A stretch of DNA of 64,000 nucleotides from Indolivaga alginatilytica (lineage in GTDB: Bacteria > Bacteroidota > Bacteroidia > Bacteroidales > Dysgonomonadaceae), in NCBI RefSeq assembly GCF_003201355.1, contig NZ_QICL01000005.1:62001-126000 (forward strand), given 5' to 3'. Shown one piece after another: positions 1-8,749 of this stretch. Positions within the stretch are counted from its first letter, which is position 1. Each line of letters starts with the position of its first letter. Both the position numbers and the translations under genes were made by a program. The notes below the pieces were generated by a model that was not told the origin of the DNA, did not search any database, and saw only the letters and a list, made by a program, of their open reading frames with translations.

Positions 1-63
1 GTCAAAACATTCGAAATACTAGACTTGTAATACAGAACTCTTAAGTCTAAATTCTGATTATTT

Positions 64-163
64 CCTAACTACACTATGCAATAAATTATAATTGTTGTGC
101 GGATATGGCCTTGCTGTGTTCCTGTACTATTATACCTTATACAATAAAAAGGTCTCAGACCTT
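64..163 (+). repeat. Dispersed ~91-bp intergenic repeat, copy A
   Basis: Diverged forward copy of the family described under 32281-32373. The end hairpin is intact at 149-163 (AAGGTCTCAGACCTT) and is preceded by ACAATAAAA, as in other copies. The left part is recognisable only by fragments such as CTAAC-TA-ATGCAAT. It occupies the leader of the first susC gene, about 40 nt before its start codon. The remaining bases 1-63 show no gene. Confidence 0.6.
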
Positions 164-203
164 AATTAACCGTGAGAAACCAAACCATTAAAATCTAGTT
201 TAA

Positions 204-3200
204 ATGAAAGAAAAAGAAAACAAAAAGCCAAAACTGATGAGTCGGTGGCTCGTTCTGTTCCTGTTTGTTTTTTGTCTGGGGCATACCCTTTCTGCACAGA
301 CACTAAATGTTACGGGGGTAGTAAATGACGATTCGGGAGAGCCGATGATCGGTGTTACAGTTACTGTGAAAGGAACAACAAAAGGTACTATTACCGATTT
401 GAATGGAGGATTTACATTGGCCTGTCAAAAAGGAGATGTACTTAGCTTTGTTTATATGGGTTATAACAATCAAGATGTGAAAATTGACTCAAATAAGAAG
501 CTCGTGATTGTTATGACAGAAAACACAAGACTACTGGATGAAGTTGTAGTTGTGGGTTATGGTGTTCAGAAAAAACGGGACATCACAGGAGCAATAACTT
601 CTGTCGATTCAAAACTAATAGAAGAAAGATCTCCTATTAATATCTATGATGCACTTCAAGGTGCAGCACCGGGTCTTCAGGTTACATCTGCATCAGGTGC
701 TCCGGGAGGATCAAATATGATACAGGTACGTGGAGCTTCTACTTTTGACGACAGTGGAGTTTCTCCTCTATATATTGTTGATAATGTGATAACAAGTAGT
801 ATTGATAATATCAATCCTCTGGATATCAAGTCGATTGAAATCTTAAAAGATGCGGCTTCAGCATCTATATATGGAGCGCGTTCGGCTAATGGTGTTATAA
901 TAATTACCACAAAATCAGGAGAATCGGGCAAACCCAAAGTAGACCTTCGTTATTTACGGAGCTACAGTTCTATGGCAAACAAGCTGCCACAAGTAAATGC
1001 ATTCGATAGAGTATTGAATATGCAAGCAAGTGATTTTAGTAATCCCTCAAAAACTCTAGAAAAATTTAGTGCTGTAACTGACTCTGTAGGCTTAGTTAAT
1101 AGCGTAAATAATTTCTATCAGGATTTGTTGACACAAACCGCCATCAGAAACGATATTAATTTAGGAATTAGTGGGGGAACCGATAAACTGAAGTATATGG
1201 CTTCATTTGGTTATGTGGGCGATGAAGGTATTATAAAGACAAGTTATAATGACCGTATTACCGGCCGATATAATATGGACTTTAGTGGATGGGATAATTT
1301 AAAATTCACGACCAGAGTGAGCTTTAGTAATAATAAAACTAATAGCATCAATGAAGGAAATGTGTTTCAGACTGCAATGAGGCGCCCTCCAAACATGATT
1401 GTTTATTATCCTGATGGCACATTTGCACCCCATCATGCTATGGGAGGAAATAGAAATCCCGTTCAGGAATTATATGGACGAGACAATAAAAGAGAACGCT
1501 TTCAAGGGGTTATTTATCAGGGAATGGACTGGAAGTTTACAAACTATTTATCATTATCCGCAAATATGCAAGGCGATTTGGGTTTAACTCGTAATACTCA
1601 ATTTACTTCTAAAGAATTGGATAGTAATGCTGATGAAAGTTTACGAAAAAACACGGCAGCAGATAAAACGACCTTTAATCAAAGATATTCGGGTGAGATT
1701 TATTTAACCTTTAATAAAACTCTGGGAAAACATCATGTTCTTTCTGCAATGGCTGGATCAAGTGTTGAAACAGGTAAAAATGAATATTTGAATTTTGAAG
1801 GATCCGATCTGGTTACCGAATCGATACATACGATGAATATGGCAAGTTTAGATTTGGCTAAAACATATACGACTGCCGAAGATTATGCTCTAGCCAGTTT
1901 ATTTGGTCGTGTAGGTTATACTTATAAAGATAAGTACATATTTAACGGAAGTGTGAGGTACGACGGTTCATCGCGTTTTGGACCTAAAGAGCGTTGGGGG
2001 GCATTCCCGGCATTCTCTCTAGGGTGGCGTTTTTCCGATGAGGCATTTATGAACTGGGCATCCAACGTAGTTTCGGACGCAAAATTACGTGGTAGCTGGG
2101 GGGTAACCGGAAACGATAGAGTCGGATATTACGAATATCAAACGCTTTTTACCTCAGGAGAATATAGTTACAATGGTACCAGTGGAGTAGTTCCGGTATC
2201 TACTTACGGTAACCCTAGTCTGCATTGGGAAGAAACCAAACAAACGAACTTGGGGCTTGATCTGAACTTATTCAACGGACGAGTTACTTTCATCGCAGAT
2301 TATTATATTAAAGAGACTAGTGATCTACTATCTACTATGAGCTTGCCTTATACAACAGGTTATGACAAGATGCGTGTAAATCTCGCCAGTGTAGAAAACC
2401 GTGGACTCGAATTTTCTTTATCGGGATATCCCGTTATGACTAAGGATTTTAAATGGAATACAACTGTTAACTGGTGGACAAACAAGAATAAAATAACAGA
2501 TCTGGCAAAAGAAGATTATGTGGAAAGCAGTCTGTGGCTGGTGGCAAAAGGCAAAGCAGCCGGTCAATGGTATGGTTATAACAATGAGGGCGTGTATGAA
2601 TATGATTTCAGTAATGCATATACCACTGACTATAAAACGCGTTTGAATCCAGTATTGAAAAGAGATGAAAATAATAATGTAATTATAGGACTTAACGGTC
2701 AACCAATTCTGGAGGGATATGTATTGCCTGACGGATCGAAGTATTCGGGAGATGTTAAGCAAATCTTACAAAATGGGGTAGCAGCAGCCGGAGGAGATGT
2801 TATATGGGAAAATATTGCGGATAAAGACGGCAATTATGACAATAAGATAGATGATAATGACCGTAAAGTTTTAGGGAGTGGAAATCCGGATTGGTTCGCT
2901 TCATGGGACAATAATTTTACATACAAAAACTTCTCTCTGTCATTCAATCTATACCTGAGCTGGGGAGGAAAAGTCTATAATAAACTGAAACAATATTATA
3001 CGACATGGGGTGGTAATACACACATGCAACATCCTGAGTATATAAGAACGGGATGGAAATATCAAGGACAAATAACACCTTGGTATGCATTAGACACCAG
3101 AGCCCGAAAAACTCAAAACAGACAAGAATTAAATAGTCAGTATTTGGAAGACGCTTCATTCCTGCGATTGAAAAATATTCGTTTAACCTATAATGTAGAT

Positions 3201-3389
3201 CATAAATTCTTAAATAAAACACCACTTCGTACTTGTCAGATATATGTGTATACAAATAATTTGGCTACGTGGACTGAGTATTCGGGTTATGATCCCGAAA
3301 TTGGAGGTAGTGTATTGACTCCGGGAAGAGATAATTCGGCATATCCACGTTATCGTGAGGTTGGATTTGGAATCAATGTTGGATTTTAA
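204..3389 (+). CDS. SusC-like TonB-dependent outer-membrane glycan transporter
   Basis: Imports oligosaccharides across the outer membrane using TonB energy, working with the SusD lipoprotein encoded next. The 1061-residue protein has a signal peptide ending near residue 32 (LSAQ), a carboxypeptidase-regulatory-like beta-sandwich (about 34-112), a VVVVGYGVQKK segment near 115-126, a plug domain to about 235 with the signature IESIEILKDA, and a long beta-barrel ending in aromatic Phe. Length and order are normal for SusC. It is the first gene of the locus and carries a repeat-family hairpin in its leader. The SusC/D family assignment is firm. The glycan specificity cannot be read from sequence, though the downstream enzymes suggest an acidic heteroglycan. 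Confidence 0.96.
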   Translation: MKEKENKKPKLMSRWLVLFLFVFCLGHTLSAQTLNVTGVVNDDSGEPMIGVTVTVKGTTKGTITDLNGGFTLACQKGDVLSFVYMGYNNQDVKIDSNKKLVIVMTENTRLLDEVVVVGYGVQKKRDITGAITSVDSKLIEERSPINIYDALQGAAPGLQVTSASGAPGGSNMIQVRGASTFDDSGVSPLYIVDNVITSSIDNINPLDIKSIEILKDAASASIYGARSANGVIIITTKSGESGKPKVDLRYLRSYSSMANKLPQVNAFDRVLNMQASDFSNPSKTLEKFSAVTDSVGLVNSVNNFYQDLLTQTAIRNDINLGISGGTDKLKYMASFGYVGDEGIIKTSYNDRITGRYNMDFSGWDNLKFTTRVSFSNNKTNSINEGNVFQTAMRRPPNMIVYYPDGTFAPHHAMGGNRNPVQELYGRDNKRERFQGVIYQGMDWKFTNYLSLSANMQGDLGLTRNTQFTSKELDSNADESLRKNTAADKTTFNQRYSGEIYLTFNKTLGKHHVLSAMAGSSVETGKNEYLNFEGSDLVTESIHTMNMASLDLAKTYTTAEDYALASLFGRVGYTYKDKYIFNGSVRYDGSSRFGPKERWGAFPAFSLGWRFSDEAFMNWASNVVSDAKLRGSWGVTGNDRVGYYEYQTLFTSGEYSYNGTSGVVPVSTYGNPSLHWEETKQTNLGLDLNLFNGRVTFIADYYIKETSDLLSTMSLPYTTGYDKMRVNLASVENRGLEFSLSGYPVMTKDFKWNTTVNWWTNKNKITDLAKEDYVESSLWLVAKGKAAGQWYGYNNEGVYEYDFSNAYTTDYKTRLNPVLKRDENNNVIIGLNGQPILEGYVLPDGSKYSGDVKQILQNGVAAAGGDVIWENIADKDGNYDNKIDDNDRKVLGSGNPDWFASWDNNFTYKNFSLSFNLYLSWGGKVYNKLKQYYTTWGGNTHMQHPEYIRTGWKYQGQITPWYALDTRARKTQNRQELNSQYLEDASFLRLKNIRLTYNVDHKFLNKTPLRTCQIYVYTNNLATWTEYSGYDPEIGGSVLTPGRDNSAYPRYREVGFGINVGF

Positions 3390-3478
3390 GTAAATGAAAG
3401 TATTTAATAATATGCTTTCTAATTATAAGAGGTTATAGTTTTCATACTTGACAAAGTAATAAAAAGGTCTGCGACCTT
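3387..3478 (+). repeat. Dispersed ~91-bp intergenic repeat, copy B (between susC and susD)
   Basis: Full-length forward copy. Its first bases (TAAGTAAATGAAAG) include the stop codon of the upstream susC. Its end hairpin AAGGTCTGCGACCTT lies at 3464-3478, 15 nt before the susD start. The left half closely matches copy J in the urease operon (both read TAAGTAAATGAAAG, then T-rich TTTAATAATAT-CTTTC). It therefore fills the whole susC-susD junction. Confidence 0.8.
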
Positions 3479-3493
3479 AAAATAAATAAAACA

Positions 3494-5026
3494 ATGAAAA
3501 AATATATATTATTCACTATCATAGGAGCTTTCGGGCTTTTGGGATGTAATGATTTCTTAGACAGGGATCCTTTATCCGATATGTCTCCTTCAACCTTCTT
3601 CGGGTCCAAGGGGGATATGCGTACATGGAATGCAGGTATATACGATGCGATGCAAAAAACATTAAACAGAGCTCATATCGACTGGGGAGATTTGCGCTCC
3701 GATAATTATACTACAACAGGCTATGAAGACAGTCAGGTGTATATGAATGCTCTCGAATCTACCAAAGAAGAATATAGTTGGAAAGATTTGTATTCATGTA
3801 TAACCAGATGCAATACGGCAATAGACAGATATCCTACTATACCAGGTATCATAGAGTCTGATTATGCTAATTATATAGGGCAAGCGCACGGAATGCGTGC
3901 ACTAATGTATTTTTATGCAATACGTGTATGGGGAAGAGTTCCGTTAGTAACGGAGCAATGGGATGGAGATGTCGTGAAATCACAAGTCCCCAGATCGGAA
4001 ATAGAGGTTATCAAAAAGCAGATAATGGACGATATCTCCAAAGCTGAAGCATATCTGGTAAATACCTCCGACAAGTTTTATATCAATTATGCAACTTGTA
4101 AAGCTTTGAGAACAGATGTTCATATGTGGTTTAAGGAGTATAAAGAAGCATCGGAAGCATCCGTATATTTCGAAAACAATAGCAATTTCGAATTGGTGAA
4201 GAATGAAGCCGAATGGAAACAAATGTTCTTAGTACCCAATTCATCTAAAGAAGCAATATTTGTTATGGCATGGAATTTTGATGCGGATGGCGGTTCTCTA
4301 TGGCCTCAACGTGTAGGTGCGTCCAATACAAATAACGGATACAAAATTTCTCAAACTCTGTTTCAGGAATTTGTAGACAGACGTTATTCCAATCAAGGTG
4401 CGGATGGTCGTTTGTGGAATGTACTGGATACTGTTAAATTGTATTACAATAATAGTAGGATGCCGATATCGTATAATACTTATTATGCAGTGGGAATAGA
4501 AAAGAATACAAAATATAGCGAGGTGGATCCTAACAGAGAATATGACTCGAAAAATTCTGTCTATAAATCTCAGTGGTTGGTATTGTCAACTACCAGTGCA
4601 GCAGTTCAACCTCAGATATATAGAGTAGCTGACGTGCTATTATTAAGAGCAGAAGCTTTAAATCAACTGGGTCGGGGTAGTGAAGCACTTGAGATCGTCA
4701 ATAAGATTCGTAAACGTGTAGGATATTTAGCTGATGCTAAAAAAGAAGTCTCCGCTATATCAAATAAAGAAGAAGTAGAAACGGTTATTCTACTTGAGCG
4801 TCAGTTAGAGTTTATGGCAGAAGGAAAACGTTGGTTTGATCTGGTAAGAACAAATAGAGTGATTCCGGTAATGGATAAAGTAATCAAAGAGCGTCAATCG
4901 GCTATTGGAATAAACCCAACAGGGTTTGGTGATGAAGGACGAATTCTGGCTCCGATATATTACCGTGAATTTGAGGCTAACCCTGCATTAAGGGGAGATC
5001 AGAATCAACCTTACTCAGAAGGATAA
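3494..5026 (+). CDS. SusD-like surface glycan-binding lipoprotein
   Basis: Caps the SusC transporter and binds the glycan at the cell surface. The 510-residue protein begins with a lipoprotein signal whose lipobox ends LLG-Cys18, followed by the NDFLDRDPLSD segment typical of SusD/RagB. The helical TPR-like core includes MRALMYFYAIRVWG (near 135-150), and the C-terminal part carries LLLRAEALNQLG and EFMAEGKRWFDLVR, both family hallmarks. Length is normal. It is separated from its susC partner by about 100 bp holding a hairpin repeat, whereas the second pair in this locus lacks such an element. Confidence 0.95.
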   Translation: MKKYILFTIIGAFGLLGCNDFLDRDPLSDMSPSTFFGSKGDMRTWNAGIYDAMQKTLNRAHIDWGDLRSDNYTTTGYEDSQVYMNALESTKEEYSWKDLYSCITRCNTAIDRYPTIPGIIESDYANYIGQAHGMRALMYFYAIRVWGRVPLVTEQWDGDVVKSQVPRSEIEVIKKQIMDDISKAEAYLVNTSDKFYINYATCKALRTDVHMWFKEYKEASEASVYFENNSNFELVKNEAEWKQMFLVPNSSKEAIFVMAWNFDADGGSLWPQRVGASNTNNGYKISQTLFQEFVDRRYSNQGADGRLWNVLDTVKLYYNNSRMPISYNTYYAVGIEKNTKYSEVDPNREYDSKNSVYKSQWLVLSTTSAAVQPQIYRVADVLLLRAEALNQLGRGSEALEIVNKIRKRVGYLADAKKEVSAISNKEEVETVILLERQLEFMAEGKRWFDLVRTNRVIPVMDKVIKERQSAIGINPTGFGDEGRILAPIYYREFEANPALRGDQNQPYSEG

Positions 5027-5059
5027 TTTAAATGAAAGTTTGACTAAAATAGTAGAATT

Positions 5060-5734
5060 ATGATAAAAAAATATATAAGAATAGCTTTTGCTATTATCGC
5101 TTTCCCACTGATATTTGCGGGTTGTGAAGTTTTTGGTTTGGATTTGCAAGAACCTTATGACTATGACTATGAAGCAGGTACTTACGATAATCATATAAAT
5201 ATGACGGTCTGGGAATTTGTACAAACCCGTCAGGATCTTTTTCCTATTATGAAAGAGGCTATTGAGTACGCCGAGATGCAAAATATGTATAATGAGCCGG
5301 CAGCAACTTACCTTCTGCTTGCTGATAAAGCTTTTAATTCAACAACATCTACGGATCTGAGTTACTTTCAGACGCATAAGCTATATGAAAGACCCGGTGA
5401 TGAAACAAGTTTGTATGCACCCATATCGATGACTCAATATCCAAAAGAGCAGGTAAAAGAATTTTTGCTTTATCATATTGTAAAGGGGGCACATACATGG
5501 AGTAACCTTCCTGCCGAACCAAAATGGTTTGACTCTTATGCTTCTGCCGATACAGCTAAAGTAAATATGTATCTGATAAAAGACCGTAATCCAAATATTG
5601 TCTTTAATAACTTTAATGGTCACTACAAGCCCGAAATAAAACCGCGCACAAGCAACCTCCTTTCGACTTCGGGAGCATATATTCACGTGGTAGAGTCATG
5701 GATAGATAGACCAACCAAAGACATATTGAAATAA
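5060..5734 (+). CDS. Fasciclin (FAS1)-like lipoprotein, probable accessory surface glycan-binding protein
   Basis: Predicted surface lipoprotein of 224 residues with lipobox FAG-Cys22. From about residue 48 it shows the pattern of one fasciclin domain: MTVWEFVQTRQDLFPIM (H1-like opening), TYLLLADKAF in the middle, VKEFLLYHIVKG (the FLxYHxxxG part), and a closing segment with TSGAYIHVVESWI. This is a weak but consistent match in residue order. It sits directly after susD (34-bp gap), the place where SusE/F-type binding proteins are normally encoded. A role in holding glycan near the transporter is inferred from position. No catalytic residues are apparent. Confidence 0.65.
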   Translation: MIKKYIRIAFAIIAFPLIFAGCEVFGLDLQEPYDYDYEAGTYDNHINMTVWEFVQTRQDLFPIMKEAIEYAEMQNMYNEPAATYLLLADKAFNSTTSTDLSYFQTHKLYERPGDETSLYAPISMTQYPKEQVKEFLLYHIVKGAHTWSNLPAEPKWFDSYASADTAKVNMYLIKDRNPNIVFNNFNGHYKPEIKPRTSNLLSTSGAYIHVVESWIDRPTKDILK

Positions 5735-5759
5735 ATTGACAAATAAAAATTGTATATAT

Positions 5760-6830
5760 ATGAAACATTATATAAAATCACTATACTTTATATTGCTTTG
5801 TGGACTCTTGGCTACAAGCTGCTCAGACGATCATTATGTAGAAATTGATTCGTTGAACACCGACGGAGATGAGTTCTATTGTAATCAGAAAGTTAAGATA
5901 TGGATGGCTGTCCGTTCCGACGATTTGAGTGAAGTAGATTATCAATGGTCTTGCGAAGGCGGACGCTTAACCCAGCCTCAAGGCTTGGATGAGATGACTT
6001 GGCAAGCACCAAATACTCCCGGAACTTATAGCGTATCGTGTACTGTTAGCTCGGGAGGGAAATCTGAAACACGTATTCACAAAATGTACGTATCCAGTTA
6101 TTTCTTCGAAAAATTCGAGAAAACTCCTTATGGAATTGTAGTTCAAACAGGAGCTGAAATATTAGCAAAGACCGAATCTATTGGTGGCATAACTAATACT
6201 TATGCTCAATTTAATGGCAAATCAAGTACCGAGGCACAACGCTATTTAGAGAAAGTCTTTAATGATGCTCAGTTGAAAATTCCATTTAGCACAATGTCGA
6301 AGATTGGGTTTATCAGTGCCATTCCCAAAGATTCATTGACAGTAGGTCAAAAGAAAGGTCCTCCTTCATTGTATTATACTTGGGTGTTAAAACGTGATCC
6401 TAAACAAGCTGATGCCATATATCCAGTTCAGCTGACAGTTGAGTGGTATCCAAATGTGAATGGAAAAATGCCTGTGACATCTCTTGGTGAAAAATTTAAT
6501 CTTGCTATCTCAATTTCTTATTTAGAGAAGGGTATTTCAAAAGCAGTTTCGTTGAGGACATACATACCTGAAATTTCATCTTTTGATAATAAGATATACA
6601 AAAAATTCTCAATGAGTGTCGATAAAGATTATTACATCTATATCCATTTAGATGGAAAAGAAGTCTATAAATCAGAGTGGCTGAGAACTTTCAGAACAAC
6701 ACATAACAGTCAGGATGATATTTATATAGATAGATGGCGAATCGGATTTCCTAATGGAACAGGAAAAGACTTACCCGTTTTATATCTGGACGATGCATAT
6801 GGAGCCAATGATGGAACCATACTTAAATAA
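5760..6830 (+). CDS. Surface lipoprotein with Ig/PKD-like and jelly-roll regions, probable glycan-binding protein
   Basis: A lipoprotein of 356 residues. I prefer the ATG at 5760 over an upstream TTG at 5736, because only the ATG gives a compact lipoprotein signal (lipobox ATS-Cys21). Residues about 25-110 form an Ig/PKD-like module (VDYQWSCEGG, then GTYSVSCTVSSGG). The rest is beta-rich with a C-terminal LYLDDAYG segment like those of concanavalin-type sandwich domains. It follows susC-susD-FAS1 without a promoter-sized gap, so it is probably the SusE/F-position binding protein of this operon. No enzyme motif is visible. Function is inferred from position and architecture. Confidence 0.65.
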   Translation: MKHYIKSLYFILLCGLLATSCSDDHYVEIDSLNTDGDEFYCNQKVKIWMAVRSDDLSEVDYQWSCEGGRLTQPQGLDEMTWQAPNTPGTYSVSCTVSSGGKSETRIHKMYVSSYFFEKFEKTPYGIVVQTGAEILAKTESIGGITNTYAQFNGKSSTEAQRYLEKVFNDAQLKIPFSTMSKIGFISAIPKDSLTVGQKKGPPSLYYTWVLKRDPKQADAIYPVQLTVEWYPNVNGKMPVTSLGEKFNLAISISYLEKGISKAVSLRTYIPEISSFDNKIYKKFSMSVDKDYYIYIHLDGKEVYKSEWLRTFRTTHNSQDDIYIDRWRIGFPNGTGKDLPVLYLDDAYGANDGTILK

Positions 6831-6870
6831 AGAATTAAATATATATCTAGTGTTTAAGTAGGTATAATGT

Positions 6871-6898
6871 GGGGGCGGATTTATTTGTTCGCCTCTCC
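6871..6898 (+). other. GC-rich imperfect hairpin, possible weak terminator or RNA processing site
   Basis: GGGGGCG is followed by a 12-nt AT-rich loop and then CGCCTCTCC, pairing with two G-U wobbles. It stands out in otherwise AT-rich DNA just after the second binding lipoprotein. There is no clean T-tract, so termination is uncertain. Confidence 0.35.
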
Positions 6899-6906
6899 AT
6901 TATTCG

Positions 6907-7092
6907 ATGTATTATAGCTTTGTTCTTTATATAAATCTGAAATATTTATTAATCTATGGCACGGATACTTTAAATGTCAATAGCTCTGTCAATATAAAAG
7001 ATATTGAGTCTATAGAAGTGTTGAAAGATGCCTCAATGTATGGGCTCAAAGGTTCAAATGGTGTGATTATTATTAAAACAAAGATAAATTGA
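6907..7092 (+). pseudogene. Remnant of a TonB-dependent receptor plug domain
   Basis: An open stretch of 61 codons contains IESIEVLKDASMYG followed by GSNGVIIIKTK, which is the end of the plug domain found in SusC-type receptors (compare IESIEILKDA and NGVIIITTKSG in the first susC here). No signal peptide, N-terminal domain or barrel is encoded on either side. The surrounding 384 bp (6831-7214) hold no other gene. It looks like the trace of a third susC that was deleted. A functional micro-protein cannot be excluded, but nothing supports one. Confidence 0.7.
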
Positions 7093-7214
7093 TTTACTTT
7101 TTGAATAGAAAGCATCCATTTTAGCAATATTTTGAATTTACAACGAGTCCGAATGAAGTTATGGAGTTGAAAAAAGCAATATAGAATTAATAGAAACAAG
7201 ATATCTAATATATT

Positions 7215-8738
7215 ATGAAAATATTACGAAATACAATCCTTTTAGCCTTTTTCTGTCTGCTTGTAATGCAATTGAATGCTCAAGAAACATGGCAGTCAAA
7301 TCTTGTAAAACTAAATACAAATGGAAGCTTAAGCTATACACCCGATAAAGAGGGAAATATAATACCCGATTTTAGTAGAGTGGGCTACCATCATGGAGAT
7401 AAAAATATTCCTGATTATCCTATAACTATGATGCTTCAGCCTCTTATTGCAGGAGATTGTACGCCTATCATTCAAGAGGCTATTAATAAAGTATCATCTA
7501 TGCAAGCTGATGATACAGGGCATCGGGGGACAATATTGCTGAAAAGCGGAGAGTACAAAATGGAAGGCAGTTTATATATAAAAACTAGCGGAATAATTAT
7601 TCGAGGGGAAGGTGATGGCACTGAGGAAACCCGGCTTATCTCATTAAGTAAGGATCAAAAAGCGCTTATAAATATTCAAGGCGAAGGCAAAATAACAGAA
7701 GTTGAAGGAAGTCGTGTGAAAATAACAGATAAGTTTGTACCTGTGGGTACTCATTCGTTTACGGTTGCTTCATCGAAGAACCTAAAGGTGGGTGATCGTA
7801 TTATAGTTTTTCGTCCGGGAACTGCTGCATGGATTGAAGCCATCCGTATGAATCAGATTGTGGAAAGACAAGGTACAAAGCAGTGGCAAGCCGAAGAATA
7901 TAATTTACGGTTTGAACGTGTGATAACTGCAATAAAGGGTAATCTTATAACCATTGATAACCCGATAGTAATGCAATTGGATGAGAAATTCGGAGGTGGA
8001 GAAATCTACAAATACACATATGATGGACGTATCAGCGAAATAGGTATCGAGAATTTATATTTAGAAAGCAGATATATGGGAGAGCAAGACGAGGAACATA
8101 GCTGGATAGGCGTAGAATTTAATCATGCCGAAAATTGTTGGGTTAGAGATGTGACCGCACGCTATTTCGCTTATGCTTGTGTAAGTATCGAAGCAGGAGC
8201 CAAAAATATAACTGTCCGTGAATGTAAGAGTTACGAAGCGAAATCGATTCCTACAGGAGGAAGACGCTATTCTTTCAATAATTGGGGACAGCAAAATCTA
8301 TTCATGAATTGTGTGAGTACGCAAGCTCGCCACGATTATGTAACAGGAGCCAGAGTTTGCGGTCCCAATGTGTTTTATAATTGTGTGGCAAGGCAATCAT
8401 TGAGTGATATTGGACCCCATCATCGTTGGGCTGTTGGTACATTGTATGACAATATAACCACTGATAATCAAATAAATGTTCAGGACAGAGGACATATGGG
8501 AAGCGGACATGGCTGGGCAGGAGTAACACAAGTGTTATGGAATTGCAAAGCCCGGATTGTAGCTGTACAAAGTCCATGGGTATCCGGAAGTAATTATTGT
8601 ATTGGTTTGCAAGGTGAAAAGACTCCCGGACATTTCAGAGATCGTCCTGATGGCATATGGGAAGGACATAATAAAGCGGGCTTAATACCTGTTTCCCTGT
8701 ATTTGGCTCAGTTAAAAGCTCGTCAAGCTAATAAATAA
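7215..8738 (+). CDS. Secreted right-handed beta-helix protein, putative polysaccharide lyase or hydrolase (paralogue 1)
   Basis: A 507-residue exported protein (signal to about residue 23, LNAQ) of the pectate-lyase-like parallel beta-helix type. The early segment IIPDFSRVGYHHGD with GTILLKSGEYKM is the usual first turn of such helices. Later turns carry stacked Asn/Cys/His positions such as TGGRRYSFNNWGQ, GPHHRWAVGTLYDN and GSGHGWAG. It shares these blocks with the protein at 20082-21842, so the two form a paralogous pair. I do not recognise a named CAZy family and see no canonical GH28 or PL1 catalytic set. Conserved Arg, His and Trp in the late turns are candidates for the active site. It sits immediately upstream of the GH29 fucosidase gene (11 bp). 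Confidence 0.7.
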   Translation: MKILRNTILLAFFCLLVMQLNAQETWQSNLVKLNTNGSLSYTPDKEGNIIPDFSRVGYHHGDKNIPDYPITMMLQPLIAGDCTPIIQEAINKVSSMQADDTGHRGTILLKSGEYKMEGSLYIKTSGIIIRGEGDGTEETRLISLSKDQKALINIQGEGKITEVEGSRVKITDKFVPVGTHSFTVASSKNLKVGDRIIVFRPGTAAWIEAIRMNQIVERQGTKQWQAEEYNLRFERVITAIKGNLITIDNPIVMQLDEKFGGGEIYKYTYDGRISEIGIENLYLESRYMGEQDEEHSWIGVEFNHAENCWVRDVTARYFAYACVSIEAGAKNITVRECKSYEAKSIPTGGRRYSFNNWGQQNLFMNCVSTQARHDYVTGARVCGPNVFYNCVARQSLSDIGPHHRWAVGTLYDNITTDNQINVQDRGHMGSGHGWAGVTQVLWNCKARIVAVQSPWVSGSNYCIGLQGEKTPGHFRDRPDGIWEGHNKAGLIPVSLYLAQLKARQANK

Positions 8739-8749
8739 AAACATAGGCA

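Noticed and set aside
2418-2762. Open frame of 114 codons antisense to the first susC, and many similar ones
   Set aside because: They lie opposite well-supported genes, lack signal or domain patterns, and are expected by chance in AT-rich DNA.
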